Shown here: one piece after another, positions 53,073 through 63,150 of the stretch
Layout: every line of letters starts with the position of its first letter
How positions within the stretch are numbered: position 1 is the stretch's first letter
NCBI RefSeq assembly: GCF_001591805.1
Contig: NZ_BCVP01000021.1
Location: 30,851 to 94,850 of the forward strand
DNA: 64,000 nt
Origin: Neobacillus novalis NBRC 102450
GTDB lineage: Bacteria > Bacillota > Bacilli > Bacillales > Cytobacillaceae
Direction of reading: 5' to 3'
Notes under the pieces: model-generated
The model's input: only the letters and a program-made list of their open reading frames with translations
Told to the model about the DNA's origin: nothing
The model's database searches: none
Translations under genes and position numbers: made by a program

Positions 53073-54425
53073 ATGTCAATTAAAAAAGGATTTTTTGCAA
53101 GTGCACTTAGCTTATCGTTATGTGCATCTACGGTTTTTGCTAGTGGTGCAGGTGTTGGATATGCCCAATCAGTTGAAAAGAAATACATAGTGGTTTTTAA
53201 AGATGAGGCTAAGCTGCCATCAGGTTATGAGGATTTACTAAAAAAAGCTGGCGGCCAGGTTCAAAACAGGCTGGAAAAACTAGGTGCTGTTGAGGTTTCC
53301 TCCAGTAATCCCAATTTTCTAAAGGAAGTTAATAACTCTTCAATCGTGTCCGAAGCTGGAGCAGAGCACAAAATTTATGCCGATGCACCCGCTGTTGAAG
53401 CAACGTTCTCCTATGAGGAAGCCATTTCTGTTAAGCCAGATCTATATGAACAGAATCAATGGGATATTAAACAAGTAACCAATAATGGGGAATCATGGAC
53501 CCTTCCTGGGGGGACTGGCAAGCCAGTTTCGGGGGAAGATATTGTCGTTGCGGTTATTGATACAGGCATTGACTATACCCACCCAGATTTAAAAGCAAAT
53601 TATGCTTACGGAAAATCCTTTGTTCCGGGCTATTCGGACCCTAAGGACGAAAATGGTCATGGCACACATGTAGCAGGTTCAATTGCAGCAAAAGGAAGAA
53701 CAATGGGAGTTGGTCCCGATCTTAAAGTTGCTTCTTATCGTGTATTTGGCCCAACCGGAGAAGCTTCTACAGCCAATATCGCGGAGGCATTAATGACTGC
53801 TGCCGATGATAATGTCGATGTAGTCAATATGTCATTAGGCGGCTATGATTGGTTCCAGGATCCAGAGTATGCAACTAAAGATGTTGTAGCAGATGTACAA
53901 ATGTTCAATCGCGCTATTAATTATGCCATCAAAAAAGGCGTTACAGTGGTTGGATCTGCGGGAAATAACGGTGTTGATATTAGCAGCCCTGGAAAACTTT
54001 CAGGTGATAATAAAGGTGCTACACACAGAAGCCCAAGCAATCAAAACATGATTAGGGTTTCTGCTGGAGGACAATTGAAGAATTTGGCTTACTACTCAAA
54101 CTATGGAGTAGGGAAAATTGATGTAATGGCTCCGGGTGGCGATTTAGGACCAAACTATAATCCACAAACTGGTGTAGGTAGAGATAATTCATACCTTTGC
54201 TTTGCTACTGTCTCTGGCGGTTACGGTTATAAAGCTGGGACTTCAATGGCGGCTCCAAAAGTAGCTGCACTTGCGGGCGTTATTATTGCCCAACACGGGA
54301 AGGATAAACTGAATCCAGCTCAAGTAAAACACATCATTTTGAAATCGGCTGAAGATGTATTCAAACCAGGAAACGATGAAAAATCTGGCAAGGGATTAAT
54401 TAGCGCAGTTAGTGCATTGAAATAA
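53073..54425 (+). CDS. Secreted subtilisin-like serine protease (S8)
   Basis: 450 residues. Signal peptide of about 1-31 (core ending STVFASGAGVGYAQS), an I9-type propeptide (about 36-105, KYIVVFKDEAKL) and the catalytic domain. The triad is Asp in VAVIDTGIDYTHPDL near 162, His in NGHGTHVAGS near 197 and Ser in GTSMAAPKVAAL near 393, with VGSAGNNG as oxyanion Asn region. Secreted protease; own promoter and terminator. Confidence 0.94.
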   Translation: MSIKKGFFASALSLSLCASTVFASGAGVGYAQSVEKKYIVVFKDEAKLPSGYEDLLKKAGGQVQNRLEKLGAVEVSSSNPNFLKEVNNSSIVSEAGAEHKIYADAPAVEATFSYEEAISVKPDLYEQNQWDIKQVTNNGESWTLPGGTGKPVSGEDIVVAVIDTGIDYTHPDLKANYAYGKSFVPGYSDPKDENGHGTHVAGSIAAKGRTMGVGPDLKVASYRVFGPTGEASTANIAEALMTAADDNVDVVNMSLGGYDWFQDPEYATKDVVADVQMFNRAINYAIKKGVTVVGSAGNNGVDISSPGKLSGDNKGATHRSPSNQNMIRVSAGGQLKNLAYYSNYGVGKIDVMAPGGDLGPNYNPQTGVGRDNSYLCFATVSGGYGYKAGTSMAAPKVAALAGVIIAQHGKDKLNPAQVKHIILKSAEDVFKPGNDEKSGKGLISAVSALK

Positions 54426-54433
54426 ATAGTAAT

Positions 54434-54471
54434 AAACAAAGCTATCGGCGGTTTCGGTAGCTTTGTTTTTT
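54434..54471 (+). terminator. Terminator after the subtilase gene
   Basis: AAACAAAGCTA / TAGCTTTGTTT hairpin extended by TCG-CGG pairs, with a T run. Confidence 0.85.
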
Positions 54472-54590
54472 CCTCTGCATAAGGATTGAATTTTACTATT
54501 CAAATGCGTTTTCTTTTGCCCCCCACCCAATTCCCTGTTATCTTAGTAGAAAGAGTAAATACCCCCTGAATCAATACGAGGAGTGAGAGA

Positions 54591-55559
54591 ATGATCCACT
54601 TTGAAAACGTAACAAAGCGATATCAAGACGGTAACGCTGCGATTAAGTCCCTTGATCTGAAAATTAATGATGGGGAGTTTTTTGTGATTATTGGTCCTAG
54701 CGGCTGCGGAAAAACCACGCTGCTCAAAATGATGAACCGACTAATTGAATTAACGGACGGTACTATTTTTGTAGATGATAAAAAAATAAGTGACTATAAC
54801 ATTCACGAGCTTCGTTGGAACATGGGCTATGTCCTCCAGCAAATCGCGCTGTTTCCCCATATGACGATTGAGGAAAATATTGCGGTAGTCCCAGAATTAA
54901 AAAAATGGAACAATGAGAAGATTCGGCAGCGAACCGATGAATTGTTGGAAATGGTGGGAATGACGCCGGAAAAATATCGGGGCCGGAAACCGAAAGAACT
55001 TTCTGGCGGCGAGCAGCAGCGAATTGGCGTGATACGTGCACTAGCTTCGGATCCTGGAATTTTGTTAATGGACGAACCATTCAGTGCACTTGACCCGATT
55101 AGCAGGGAGAAATTACAGGATGACATCCTTGAACTGCAGCGAAAAATTAATAAAACGATTGTTTTCGTTACCCATGATATGCAGGAAGCGATTAAGCTTG
55201 GGGACAGAATTTGCCTTATGAAGGATGGAGAAATCGTTCAGGTTGGGACACCTAAAGAAATTATCGAGAACCCGGTCAATGATTTTGTCCGAGATTTCGT
55301 CGGGACGCACTCAGCTGCAGTCAAGGAGAATATCTGCTTAGAAGACATCATCGAGCAACTCTTGACTAGCCATAGCGTGGCACCTTCCACCGTAATAATT
55401 CCAGTCACGGCATCATTAAGAGAGGCACTTATGTTGCTAACTGAGTATGAACAATTGTCAGTAGAAAAAGAAGGTCAAATCATCGGTATAATCACAAGGC
55501 AAACAGCTTTACAATATCTGGCGGAAGGTTTGCAGGAAGTAGGTCACGGCAATGGATAA
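54591..55559 (+). CDS. Quaternary-amine-type ABC importer ATPase (OpuCA/EgtV-like)
   Basis: 322 residues. Walker A GPSGCGKTT near 35, LSGGEQQRIG near 138 and LLMDEPFSALD near 158. A C-terminal stretch (about 250-322) looks like a single CBS-type segment, shorter than the paired CBS of OpuCA. Belongs to the glycine betaine/choline/carnitine/ergothioneine importer class. Overlaps the permease gene by eight bases. Confidence 0.88.
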   Translation: MIHFENVTKRYQDGNAAIKSLDLKINDGEFFVIIGPSGCGKTTLLKMMNRLIELTDGTIFVDDKKISDYNIHELRWNMGYVLQQIALFPHMTIEENIAVVPELKKWNNEKIRQRTDELLEMVGMTPEKYRGRKPKELSGGEQQRIGVIRALASDPGILLMDEPFSALDPISREKLQDDILELQRKINKTIVFVTHDMQEAIKLGDRICLMKDGEIVQVGTPKEIIENPVNDFVRDFVGTHSAAVKENICLEDIIEQLLTSHSVAPSTVIIPVTASLREALMLLTEYEQLSVEKEGQIIGIITRQTALQYLAEGLQEVGHGNG

Positions 55560-57069
55560 ATTTGCAGATGTTTTCAAAGAAAGACAATCACAATTGTGGA
55601 GTGCCTTGCTCGAGCATATTGAACTTTCCCTGATAGCCTTATTTTTTGCCATCCTTATTGCAATTCCCCTCGGGATTTATTTGACAAAAAAGCAAAAGAT
55701 TGCCGAAGGGATGATTGGCATTACAGCCATCCTGCAAACAATCCCATCATTAGCCCTATTAGGTCTATTAATTCCTTTGTTTGGCATCGGAAAAGTGCCC
55801 GCTATCATTGCCTTAGTGATCTATGCACTGCTTCCCATTCTTAGAAATACATATACCGGTATCAAAGAGGTAGATTCCTCGCTTATCGAAGCAGCAAGAG
55901 CGATGGGGATGAACAGAAGACAAAGACTAGTAAAGGTCGAACTTCCCCTTGCCACTCCGGTGATAATGGCGGGGATACGAACGGCTATGGTGTTAATTGT
56001 TGGAACAGCAACATTGGCGGCACTGATTGGCGCTGGAGGATTAGGGGACATTATCCTTCTTGGGATTGACAGAAACAATTCAGCACTGATTATTCTTGGT
56101 GCCATCCCAGCAGCAGCCCTCGCCATTTTGATTGATATTTGCTTGCGGCAATTTGAACGAATATCTTTCAAAAAGTCCTTGATTACTTTTGTCGTAATCG
56201 GAGCGGCAGCGCTCCTGACTATCGCGATTCCATCGATTACAAACCATGACCAGAAACAAATTGTCATCGGCGGAAAACTGGGTTCAGAGCCAGAAATTTT
56301 GATCAATATGTATAAACTGTTAATCGAGGAAGATACAAACTTAAAGGTGGAACTTAAGCCTGGCCTCGGCAAAACTTCGTTTGTTTTCAATGCTTTAAAG
56401 TCAGGCAGTATTGATGTGTACCCTGAATTTACCGGAACAGCCATTTCGGAATTTTTAAAAGAAACGGCTATAAGTACGGACAGAAGCCAGGTGTATGACC
56501 AAGCACGGACTGGCATGTTAAAAAAGTATGATATGGAATTGTTGGAACCAATGAGTTACAACAACACGTATGCATTGGCGGTTCCACAGACTTTGGCTGA
56601 TAGGGAAGCTTTAAAGACGATTTCTGATTTGCAAATTAGGAGCGGGAACATCAAGGCCGGTTTTACTTTGGAGTTTGCCGATCGTGAGGATGGGTATCGC
56701 GGAATTCAAAAACTCTATGGCATCGCATTTGCAAACGTCATTACGATGGAGCCAAAACTTCGTTACAACGCGATTAAATCAGGGGATATTGAGCTAGTGG
56801 ATGCCTATTCAACAGATAGTGAATTAAGGCAATATAACCTTTTTGTTTTAGAGGATGATAAGAATCTTTTTCCTCCCTACCAAGGTGCGCCATTATTAAG
56901 AAAGGAAACCGTGCAAAAATATCCCGAAATCAAAGCTGCTTTAAATAAGCTTTCGGGAAAAATAACGGACGATCAAATGCGCGAGATGAATTATCAAGTA
57001 AATGTCAACAGTAAAAGCGCAAAAGAGGTTGCGAAGCAATTTTTACAAGAAGAGGGATTAATTAAATAA
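55552..57069 (+). CDS. Fused ABC permease/substrate-binding protein (OpuCB-OpuCC or EgtU-like)
   Basis: 505 residues. The N-terminal permease (about 1-205) has six spans and the coupling loop EVDSSLIEAARAMGMNRRQ near 105. A last TM helix (about 208-225) leads into a type F binding domain (about 230-505; VIGGKLGSEPEILINMYKLL, then YPEFTGTAISEFL). Fusion of permease and binding protein occurs in EgtU, the ergothioneine importer of streptococci, and in some betaine/choline importers. The ligand cannot be settled from sequence alone. Confidence 0.88.
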   Translation: MDKFADVFKERQSQLWSALLEHIELSLIALFFAILIAIPLGIYLTKKQKIAEGMIGITAILQTIPSLALLGLLIPLFGIGKVPAIIALVIYALLPILRNTYTGIKEVDSSLIEAARAMGMNRRQRLVKVELPLATPVIMAGIRTAMVLIVGTATLAALIGAGGLGDIILLGIDRNNSALIILGAIPAAALAILIDICLRQFERISFKKSLITFVVIGAAALLTIAIPSITNHDQKQIVIGGKLGSEPEILINMYKLLIEEDTNLKVELKPGLGKTSFVFNALKSGSIDVYPEFTGTAISEFLKETAISTDRSQVYDQARTGMLKKYDMELLEPMSYNNTYALAVPQTLADREALKTISDLQIRSGNIKAGFTLEFADREDGYRGIQKLYGIAFANVITMEPKLRYNAIKSGDIELVDAYSTDSELRQYNLFVLEDDKNLFPPYQGAPLLRKETVQKYPEIKAALNKLSGKITDDQMREMNYQVNVNSKSAKEVAKQFLQEEGLIK

Positions 57070-57174
57070 CTATACTTATTCAAATTAAAGGTTAATTCCT
57101 TGCTTTCTACGTTAAATGATTTTAATCTAAGACAGAGAGTAAAAAACACTTCAATGAAGCAGGAGCGATAGAAT

Positions 57175-57489
57175 ATGAAACAAGTCACAACAGAGCAAGA
57201 ATATCGTGAGCAAATTACAAAGGATGAACTGACAGTAGGCATCTTTACCACCACATGGTGTCCGGACTGTAAACGGTTAGCGATATTCATTGATGAAGTT
57301 ATCGAAGAGAATCAAGACAAACAGTGGATAAAAGTTGACCGTGATGAGTTTCCGGAAATTTCCGAGGAACAAAATGTCATGGGGATTCCTTCATTATTAG
57401 TATTTAAAAATGGAGAAAAATTAGCTCATTTACATAGTGCCAACGCTAAAACACAAGACCAAGTCAGAGAATTCTTAAACAATTTTTGA
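57175..57489 (+). CDS. Thioredoxin-like protein
   Basis: 104 residues with the active site TTWCPDCKR near residue 25 and a cis-Pro loop MGIPSLLVFKNGE near 71. No signal peptide. WCPDC differs from the WCGPC of classical thioredoxin, so it is a thioredoxin-family reductase of unknown partner. Lies 105 bases after the fused permease. Confidence 0.9.
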   Translation: MKQVTTEQEYREQITKDELTVGIFTTTWCPDCKRLAIFIDEVIEENQDKQWIKVDRDEFPEISEEQNVMGIPSLLVFKNGEKLAHLHSANAKTQDQVREFLNNF

Positions 57490-57546
57490 TCACAATTAAA
57501 AGTATTTCTTCAGATTTTTTGGAGATTATAATGGCGAGGTGATGGG

Positions 57547-57726
57547 ATGTCCACGGCAAAAATTGGCGATATGATTTCGTTTAAACGTGATGGAAAAACC
57601 CTCGAAGGTGTCGTTTCTGGCATTAGGGAAAATTCCGTTATAGTCCAATACGGTTATTCAAAAGCGAAAGATGAACCACTTACAACGATTGTTAACCATA
57701 AAAATTACAAAATCACCAAAAAATAA
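57547..57726 (+). CDS. YkvS-like DUF2187 small protein (59 aa)
   Basis: 59 residues: IGDMISFKRDGKTLEGVVSG ... SVIVQYG ... TIVNHKNYKITKK, a small beta-rich, KOW-like fold typical of YkvS/DUF2187. GAGGTG lies five bases before ATG. Too short for most gene callers. Function unknown. Confidence 0.8.
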   Translation: MSTAKIGDMISFKRDGKTLEGVVSGIRENSVIVQYGYSKAKDEPLTTIVNHKNYKITKK

Positions 57727-57785
57727 TTTTGAACAGTGATGGTATCTTTATTACATAATTGTTCAACTTAAAAGGTTACCCAGTC

Positions 57786-57814
57786 AGGCACTATCCATAA
57801 AATTGGATAGTGTC
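57786..57814. repeat. GTGTCAGGCACC element, copy 5 (degenerate)
   Basis: AGGCACTATCC / GGATAGTGTCTTT with a short loop and T-rich end; a diverged member of the palindromic family. Confidence 0.6.
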
Positions 57815-57910
57815 TTTCTTTTCAGCACTAAAATTCGCCGAGTCGTTGATATCTATGTTTAAATGAAAATAATGGTACAATGTAAAAAAATAAGACGGGG
57901 GTTATTTCTC

Positions 57911-58936
57911 ATGTACAGCTTTAAGAACGATTATAGCGAAGGCGCACATCCTAGAATCTTGAATGCTTTAGTGGAATCCAACTTCGAGCAGGAGGAGGGC
58001 TACGGGGAAGATCGATTTACCCTAAAAGCGGTAGAACTATTAAAGGAAAGAATCGGGCGTACGGATGTTGATATTCACCTATTATCAGGCGGGACCCAAA
58101 CGAATCTTACCGCTATTTCAGCTTTCTTAAGACCTCATGAAGCGGCGATGGCTGCCAGTACTGGCCATATCCTTGGCCATGAAACAGGTGCAATCGAAGC
58201 AACAGGGCATAAAATCCTTTCGATAGAAACCGAAGATGGGAAATTGACTCCTGCCCATTTGCGGACTGTCCTTGATACACATTCAGATGAACACATGGTG
58301 AAGCCGAAGCTCGTTTACATATCGAATTCAACAGAAATAGGATCGATTTATCTGAAGAATGAACTGGTGCAATTAAGGGAATTCTGTGACGAAAACCAGC
58401 TTATTTTATATATGGATGGTGCGAGATTAGGCTCAGCCCTTTGCTCGTCAGAAAATGACCTTATGCTGAGCGATATCCCACGGCTTGTCGATGCTTTTTA
58501 TATTGGCGGAACCAAGAATGGAGCACTCATTGGAGAAGCTTTAGTGATTTGTCGTGATTCACTTAAAGAAGATTTTCGTTATCATTTAAAACAAAAGGGT
58601 GCGCTGCTTGCAAAAGGGAGACTGTTGGGGATTCAATTTCTTGAACTTTTCCGCGACAATCTGTTCTTTGACTTGGCTGCACATGCCAACAGGATGGCAG
58701 AAATGCTTAGGACTGAATTAGGCAAAGCAAAAATACCATTTCTGACCGAGTCACCATCAAATCAAATCTTTCCAATCCTGCCGAATGCACTGATTACCGA
58801 ACTTCAAGGCAAGTATTCCTTTCATGTTTGGGAACAAGTTGATGCCGACCACTCGGCGATTCGCCTTGTAACCTCTTGGGCAACAAAAGAGGACAAGGTA
58901 GCAGCTTTTATTGAGGATTTGAAAAAGCTAATATGA
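57911..58936 (+). CDS. Threonine aldolase-like PLP enzyme
   Basis: 341 residues from ATG 57911 (GGGGGTT upstream). Beta-eliminating lyase/threonine aldolase fold: FKNDYSEGAHPRIL near the start, LLSGGTQTNLTAI near 58, HETGAIEATGHKI near 90, MDGARLGSAL near 174 and the PLP-binding Lys in YIGGTKNG near 203. It would split threonine or a related 3-hydroxy amino acid to glycine and an aldehyde. Followed 37 bases later by a C26 amidotransferase. Confidence 0.88.
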   Translation: MYSFKNDYSEGAHPRILNALVESNFEQEEGYGEDRFTLKAVELLKERIGRTDVDIHLLSGGTQTNLTAISAFLRPHEAAMAASTGHILGHETGAIEATGHKILSIETEDGKLTPAHLRTVLDTHSDEHMVKPKLVYISNSTEIGSIYLKNELVQLREFCDENQLILYMDGARLGSALCSSENDLMLSDIPRLVDAFYIGGTKNGALIGEALVICRDSLKEDFRYHLKQKGALLAKGRLLGIQFLELFRDNLFFDLAAHANRMAEMLRTELGKAKIPFLTESPSNQIFPILPNALITELQGKYSFHVWEQVDADHSAIRLVTSWATKEDKVAAFIEDLKKLI

Positions 58937-58973
58937 TATTGATCATATTATTGATTTCATAGGGGGAAGCAAG

Positions 58974-59705
58974 ATGAACAAGAAACCAATTATTGGCATA
59001 AGCGGTGCGTATATTAACCATAACAAAAATAGCGAAGGGGTATATGTGCACCATGATTATCATCGAAGCGTTGCCGCTAATGGCGGTATACCGATTATAC
59101 TTCCTTTTATTAACCCTGATATGTCTTTGGAAACACTGCCAATGTGCGATGGAATTATCCTCAGTGGCGGAGAGGACGTCGATCCGGAATTTTTCAAGCA
59201 GGATCCACATCCCCATTTAGGTCAAGTCATTTTAGAGCGAGATTTGGTAGAGTTAGCCATTGTGGAATACGCTATAAAGAACAATATTCCACTGTTTGCG
59301 ATTTGCAGAGGTATTCAAATTTTGAATGTAGCCCTTGGTGGAACATTAATTCAGGACATCCCGAGTCAAGTCAAAGACTCCATCCAACACACACAGAAAA
59401 TCGATAGATACAGGGATTCCCATTGGGTAAACATCTCCAAAGATAGCCAACTTTTGAAAATAATAGGTTCTGAACGAATAAGAGTGAATAGTCTTCATCA
59501 TCAAGCAATCGATACTGTAGCATCCGATTTACGAATCGTTGCAAAGTCATCCGACGGAATCATTGAAGCTGTTGAGTATATCAAACCGGCCACATTTATG
59601 ATTGGAGTTCAGTGGCATCCTGAATCCATGGCAAGTACAAGCCAGGCCATGAATAATTTGTTTGCAGAATTTATTAAAAGCAGCACAAAGGGATCTGATT
59701 CGTAA
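58974..59705 (+). CDS. Gamma-glutamyl-GABA hydrolase-like class I amidotransferase (peptidase C26)
   Basis: 243 residues. SGGEDVDPEFF near residue 62, the catalytic Cys in AICRGIQILNVALGG near 110 and the His-Glu pair in VQWHPESMA near 220. PuuD-type enzymes cleave gamma-glutamyl amides such as gamma-glutamyl-GABA. Other putrescine genes are absent nearby. Confidence 0.9.
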   Translation: MNKKPIIGISGAYINHNKNSEGVYVHHDYHRSVAANGGIPIILPFINPDMSLETLPMCDGIILSGGEDVDPEFFKQDPHPHLGQVILERDLVELAIVEYAIKNNIPLFAICRGIQILNVALGGTLIQDIPSQVKDSIQHTQKIDRYRDSHWVNISKDSQLLKIIGSERIRVNSLHHQAIDTVASDLRIVAKSSDGIIEAVEYIKPATFMIGVQWHPESMASTSQAMNNLFAEFIKSSTKGSDS

Positions 59706-59786
59706 AATTAATTGTGCCTGTGCTATCAAAAGAAAGCGATTTATTGTTTTTGCAAAATGGTTTAAAATATGATTGGGAGTGATAGA

Positions 59787-60950
59787 ATGCATGATTTTAT
59801 TTTTCAAAACAGTACGAAGATAATATTTGGCAAGGAAAAAGAGAAATTAGTTGGGCAAGAAGCCGTTGTTTACGGAAAAAAGCTTCTTCTGCATTATGGC
59901 AGTGGCCGCATTAAACAAAATGGCTTATATGACACGGTTGTGAAGTCATTGCAGGACCAGGGGATTGAAATAATTGAGTTAGCCGGAGTTCAGCCCAATC
60001 CCCGAGTAAGCCTAGTTCGAGAAGGTGTTGCCCTTTGTAAGGAGCATGATATCAACTTTATTCTCGCTATAGGCGGCGGGAGTGTGATTGATTCTGCCAA
60101 GGCTATTGCAGCCGGAACAAAGTATGACGGGGATGTATGGGATTTCTTTACCGGGAAAGCTGCTGTTACAGAGTGTTTGCCAATTGGTGTTGTGCTAACG
60201 ATCCCTGCGGCCGGCAGTGAATCGAGTTCAGGTACTGTTATTACGAACGAGGACGGCTGGTATAAGAAATCTTCAGGACATAATACAATGAGGCCTCAGT
60301 TCGCGATCCTAAATCCGGAACTTTCATACACCTTGCCTGCCTATCAAACTGCATGTGGGATTACCGATATGATGGCACATATTTTAGAAAGATACTTTAC
60401 AAATGAAAAGAATGTGGATCTAACTGACCGTTTATGTGAAGCTGCTTTAAGAGCGATCATCCATAATGCCCATACGGTTTTAGACGAGCCAACCAATTAT
60501 GATGCAAGAGCTGAGATTATGTGGTCTGGGACAATTGCACATAATGATTTGTTAGGGACTGGAAGAATTGGTGATTGGGGAAGCCACGATATCGAGCATG
60601 AAATAAGCGGTATTTATGATATTGCACATGGGGCTGGTTTAGCCATTATTTTTCCGGCGTGGATGAAGTACGTTTATAAACATGACGTCAATCGTTTCGT
60701 ACAATTTGCTAACAGAGTATGGAATATCGAAATTGATATGAACAATTTGGAAAAAACTGCTTTAGCCGGTATTAAGAAAACAGAACAATTCTTTACGTCC
60801 ATTGGCATGCCAATTACCCTTAAAGAGGCTGAAATTGGTGAAGAACACCTTGAGGAAATGGCTAAAAAGGCAACAGAAAACGGCCCGCTAGGCAACTTTA
60901 TCAAGTTATATGAGGCTGATGTTTATCAAATTTATCAATTAGCTAAATAA
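59787..60950 (+). CDS. Iron-dependent alcohol dehydrogenase (YugJ/BdhA-like)
   Basis: 387 residues from ATG 59787. NAD(P)-binding GGGSVIDSAKAIAAG near 95. Metal-binding Asp/His residues are spread through ITDMMAHILERYF near 195 and the ISGIYDIAHGAGLAI segment near 270. Similar in length to Bacillus NADH-dependent butanol dehydrogenases. It might reduce acetaldehyde or other aldehydes, but there is no direct link to the eut operon. Confidence 0.9.
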   Translation: MHDFIFQNSTKIIFGKEKEKLVGQEAVVYGKKLLLHYGSGRIKQNGLYDTVVKSLQDQGIEIIELAGVQPNPRVSLVREGVALCKEHDINFILAIGGGSVIDSAKAIAAGTKYDGDVWDFFTGKAAVTECLPIGVVLTIPAAGSESSSGTVITNEDGWYKKSSGHNTMRPQFAILNPELSYTLPAYQTACGITDMMAHILERYFTNEKNVDLTDRLCEAALRAIIHNAHTVLDEPTNYDARAEIMWSGTIAHNDLLGTGRIGDWGSHDIEHEISGIYDIAHGAGLAIIFPAWMKYVYKHDVNRFVQFANRVWNIEIDMNNLEKTALAGIKKTEQFFTSIGMPITLKEAEIGEEHLEEMAKKATENGPLGNFIKLYEADVYQIYQLAK

Positions 60951-60955
60951 TGCGC

Positions 60956-60999
60956 AAAAAGCCTCGTGTACATGAATTTGAATGTAGCGAGGTTTTTTG
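60956..60999 (+). terminator. Terminator after the alcohol dehydrogenase
   Basis: AAAAAGCCTCG / CGAGGTTTTTT with a 21-base loop containing TACAT/ATGTA pairing, followed by T residues. Confidence 0.8.
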
Positions 61000-61100
61000 T
61001 TAATCAATCGCTTGATAAAAAATATTTATAATATTTTGATGATTAGTAGTATAGTATAGTTAAACTAGTAACTTAAAATATTTAGAAGTGAGGGAATGAA

Positions 61101-62348
61101 ATGCGTAAGGATTTTTACTTAAATAATCGTAATCGTTTATATGAGAAGCTTGAAGATAGTTCAATACTTGTCTTGTTTGCCGGAAAGGCTCCGCAAAAAT
61201 CGGCAGATGAGGCTTACGGATTCGTGCCAAATCGAAATTTTTATTACATAACCGGAATTGACGAACCAAATCTTATCTTTTTAGCCCTTAAAACAAATAA
61301 TAAAGTAGAAGAATATCTTTTTATCGAAAAATCAGACCCTGTATTAGAAAAATGGATTGGTAAATCGATCTCAAAGGAAGAGGCTTTAGAAGTTTCGGGA
61401 ATCGGGAATATCCAATATATTGAACAATTTGAATCCTTGTTGTCACGCATTCTTTTTACAAACTCGCTTTCGAATATCTATTTAGATCTGGAGAGAAGAG
61501 AACTAGATCAGACCACGACGAAAGCACAACAATTTGCAAGTAAAATCCAGGCGAATTATCCATACCTGCAAATGAAAAATGTTTATCCGGAAATTTGTGA
61601 ACTGCGCGTTTATAAAACACCTGAAGAAATCGAAAAGATCAGAAGGGCAATTGATATTACCTATAAAGGTATAAAAAACCTTATGAGTCATGCGAAAGCA
61701 GCAACGAAAGAATATCAACTTGAGGCTTATTTTGATTTTACACTTAAGTCAGAAGGTGTAAAACACTATGCTTTCCCAACAATTGCCGCAAGCGGTAAAA
61801 ATGGAACGATTCTTCATTATGACAAAAATGATGCGACAATTGAGGAAGAGAGTCTTGTCCTGCTTGATTTAGGTGCCCAATACCACTATTACAATGCGGA
61901 TATAAGCTATACCTTTCCAGCAAATGGTACCTTTACTGAAAAACAAAAAACATTCTACAATATTGTTTTAAAAGCACTAAGAGAAACGACAGCACTGATT
62001 AAACCGGGTGTCCCATTTGCAAAACTAAATGAGCAAACAAAAAAAGTTTTAGCCGAAGAGTGCATCAAAGTTGGATTGATTAAGGAAGAAAGTGAAATCG
62101 GAAATTATTACTATCATGGTGTCAGCCACTTTCTTGGTCTAGATACCCACGATGTTGGCAATTATAAGGATTTAATCTTACAACCTGGAATGGTGTTAAC
62201 GGTTGAGCCAGGTTTATATATTGAGGAAGAAGGAATCGGAATCCGAATTGAAGATGATGTATTAGTCACCGAAGACGGCCACGATGTTCTTTCCAAGGAT
62301 ATTATCCGTTCTGTTGAGGAAATTGAAGCATTTATGAACCAACAATAA
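61101..62348 (+). CDS. Xaa-Pro aminopeptidase family protein (M24B)
   Basis: 415 residues. An N-terminal creatinase-like domain (1-170) is followed by the pita-bread catalytic domain. Five metal ligands are visible: Asp in [17 protein letters not shown] (two Asp, near 256 and 267), His in [14 protein letters not shown] near 342, Glu in VEPGLYI near 371 and Glu in IRIEDDVLV near 385. Removes N-terminal residues preceding proline. Confidence 0.92.
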   Translation: MRKDFYLNNRNRLYEKLEDSSILVLFAGKAPQKSADEAYGFVPNRNFYYITGIDEPNLIFLALKTNNKVEEYLFIEKSDPVLEKWIGKSISKEEALEVSGIGNIQYIEQFESLLSRILFTNSLSNIYLDLERRELDQTTTKAQQFASKIQANYPYLQMKNVYPEICELRVYKTPEEIEKIRRAIDITYKGIKNLMSHAKAATKEYQLEAYFDFTLKSEGVKHYAFPTIAASGKNGTILHYDKNDATIEEESLVLLDLGAQYHYYNADISYTFPANGTFTEKQKTFYNIVLKALRETTALIKPGVPFAKLNEQTKKVLAEECIKVGLIKEESEIGNYYYHGVSHFLGLDTHDVGNYKDLILQPGMVLTVEPGLYIEEEGIGIRIEDDVLVTEDGHDVLSKDIIRSVEEIEAFMNQQ

Positions 62349-62399
62349 GAATTTAGCCAATCTTTCTATCCTTAAACAGTAAGAGTTCCATAATATTAA

Positions 62400-62437
62400 T
62401 AAGGGGAGTCTCTATTCAGAGAGGAGATTCCCTTTAT
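62400..62437 (+). terminator. Terminator-like hairpin before the methyltransferase
   Basis: AAGGGGAGTCTC pairs imperfectly with GAGATTCCCTTT; a short T/A stretch follows. Confidence 0.6.
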
Positions 62438-62460
62438 TCATTTAAAGGAGCGGTGCCCAA

Positions 62461-63021
62461 ATGAACCTGAGAATTAAATGGAATAATAAATACAAAGAAC
62501 GAATAAATCAACGGGAAGAACCTGTACCGAATGTCAGATTAAAGAACCTTTCTTCTTATTTGACGGGTGGGCCAGCTCTTGATCTTGCTTGTGGTCTTGG
62601 TGGAAACAGCCTATTTCTGGCACGATTAAACTTTCAAGTGCAGGCAATCGATATATCTGACGTGGCTATCAACTATCTCCAGGAATTAGCAGCAAAGAAA
62701 AAGCTTGCCATTTACGCTCAGCTTTCTGATCTTACGGAAATTACCAGCCTTAATTTACCAAAGAATTCTTTTAATTTGGTTGTCATCACGAATTACCTGG
62801 ATCGGTCACTATTTCCATTAGTTAAGTCGATTATTAAAGAGGATGGGTATTTCTTCATGGAAACCTTTTATATGTCACCAAAGCACGAAAATCAAGGGGT
62901 ATCCAATCAATATAAACTACAACCAGGAGAGCTGCTGGCCGAATTTGGAGATTGGAAGATTCTTTTTTATGAGGAAAATGAACAGGAGGGGCGGCAAACT
63001 ATATTTTGCCAGAAATGTTAG
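62461..63021 (+). CDS. Class I SAM-dependent methyltransferase
   Basis: 186 residues. The SAM-binding motif I LDLACGLGGNSLFLAR is near residue 41 and the acidic loop VQAIDISDVAI near 60. It resembles TehB-like small methyltransferases in size. The substrate is unknown. Stands alone with a degenerate repeat element downstream. Confidence 0.85.
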   Translation: MNLRIKWNNKYKERINQREEPVPNVRLKNLSSYLTGGPALDLACGLGGNSLFLARLNFQVQAIDISDVAINYLQELAAKKKLAIYAQLSDLTEITSLNLPKNSFNLVVITNYLDRSLFPLVKSIIKEDGYFFMETFYMSPKHENQGVSNQYKLQPGELLAEFGDWKILFYEENEQEGRQTIFCQKC

Positions 63022-63033
63022 TGTTACTAAAAA

Positions 63034-63050
63034 AGTGTTAGGCACCATCC
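63034..63050 (+). repeat. Half copy of the GTGTCAGGCACC element (copy 6)
   Basis: AGTGTTAGGCACCATCC, one arm only with one mismatch; no pairing arm follows. Confidence 0.6.
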
Positions 63051-63150
63051 ATATCCGACATCGTTTTTCTCTTTCGACATAATTCTAATATATTGAGCAG
63101 AAACTTATATTAAATGATATAATATTGACGATGAAATGGAGGTGATATAA

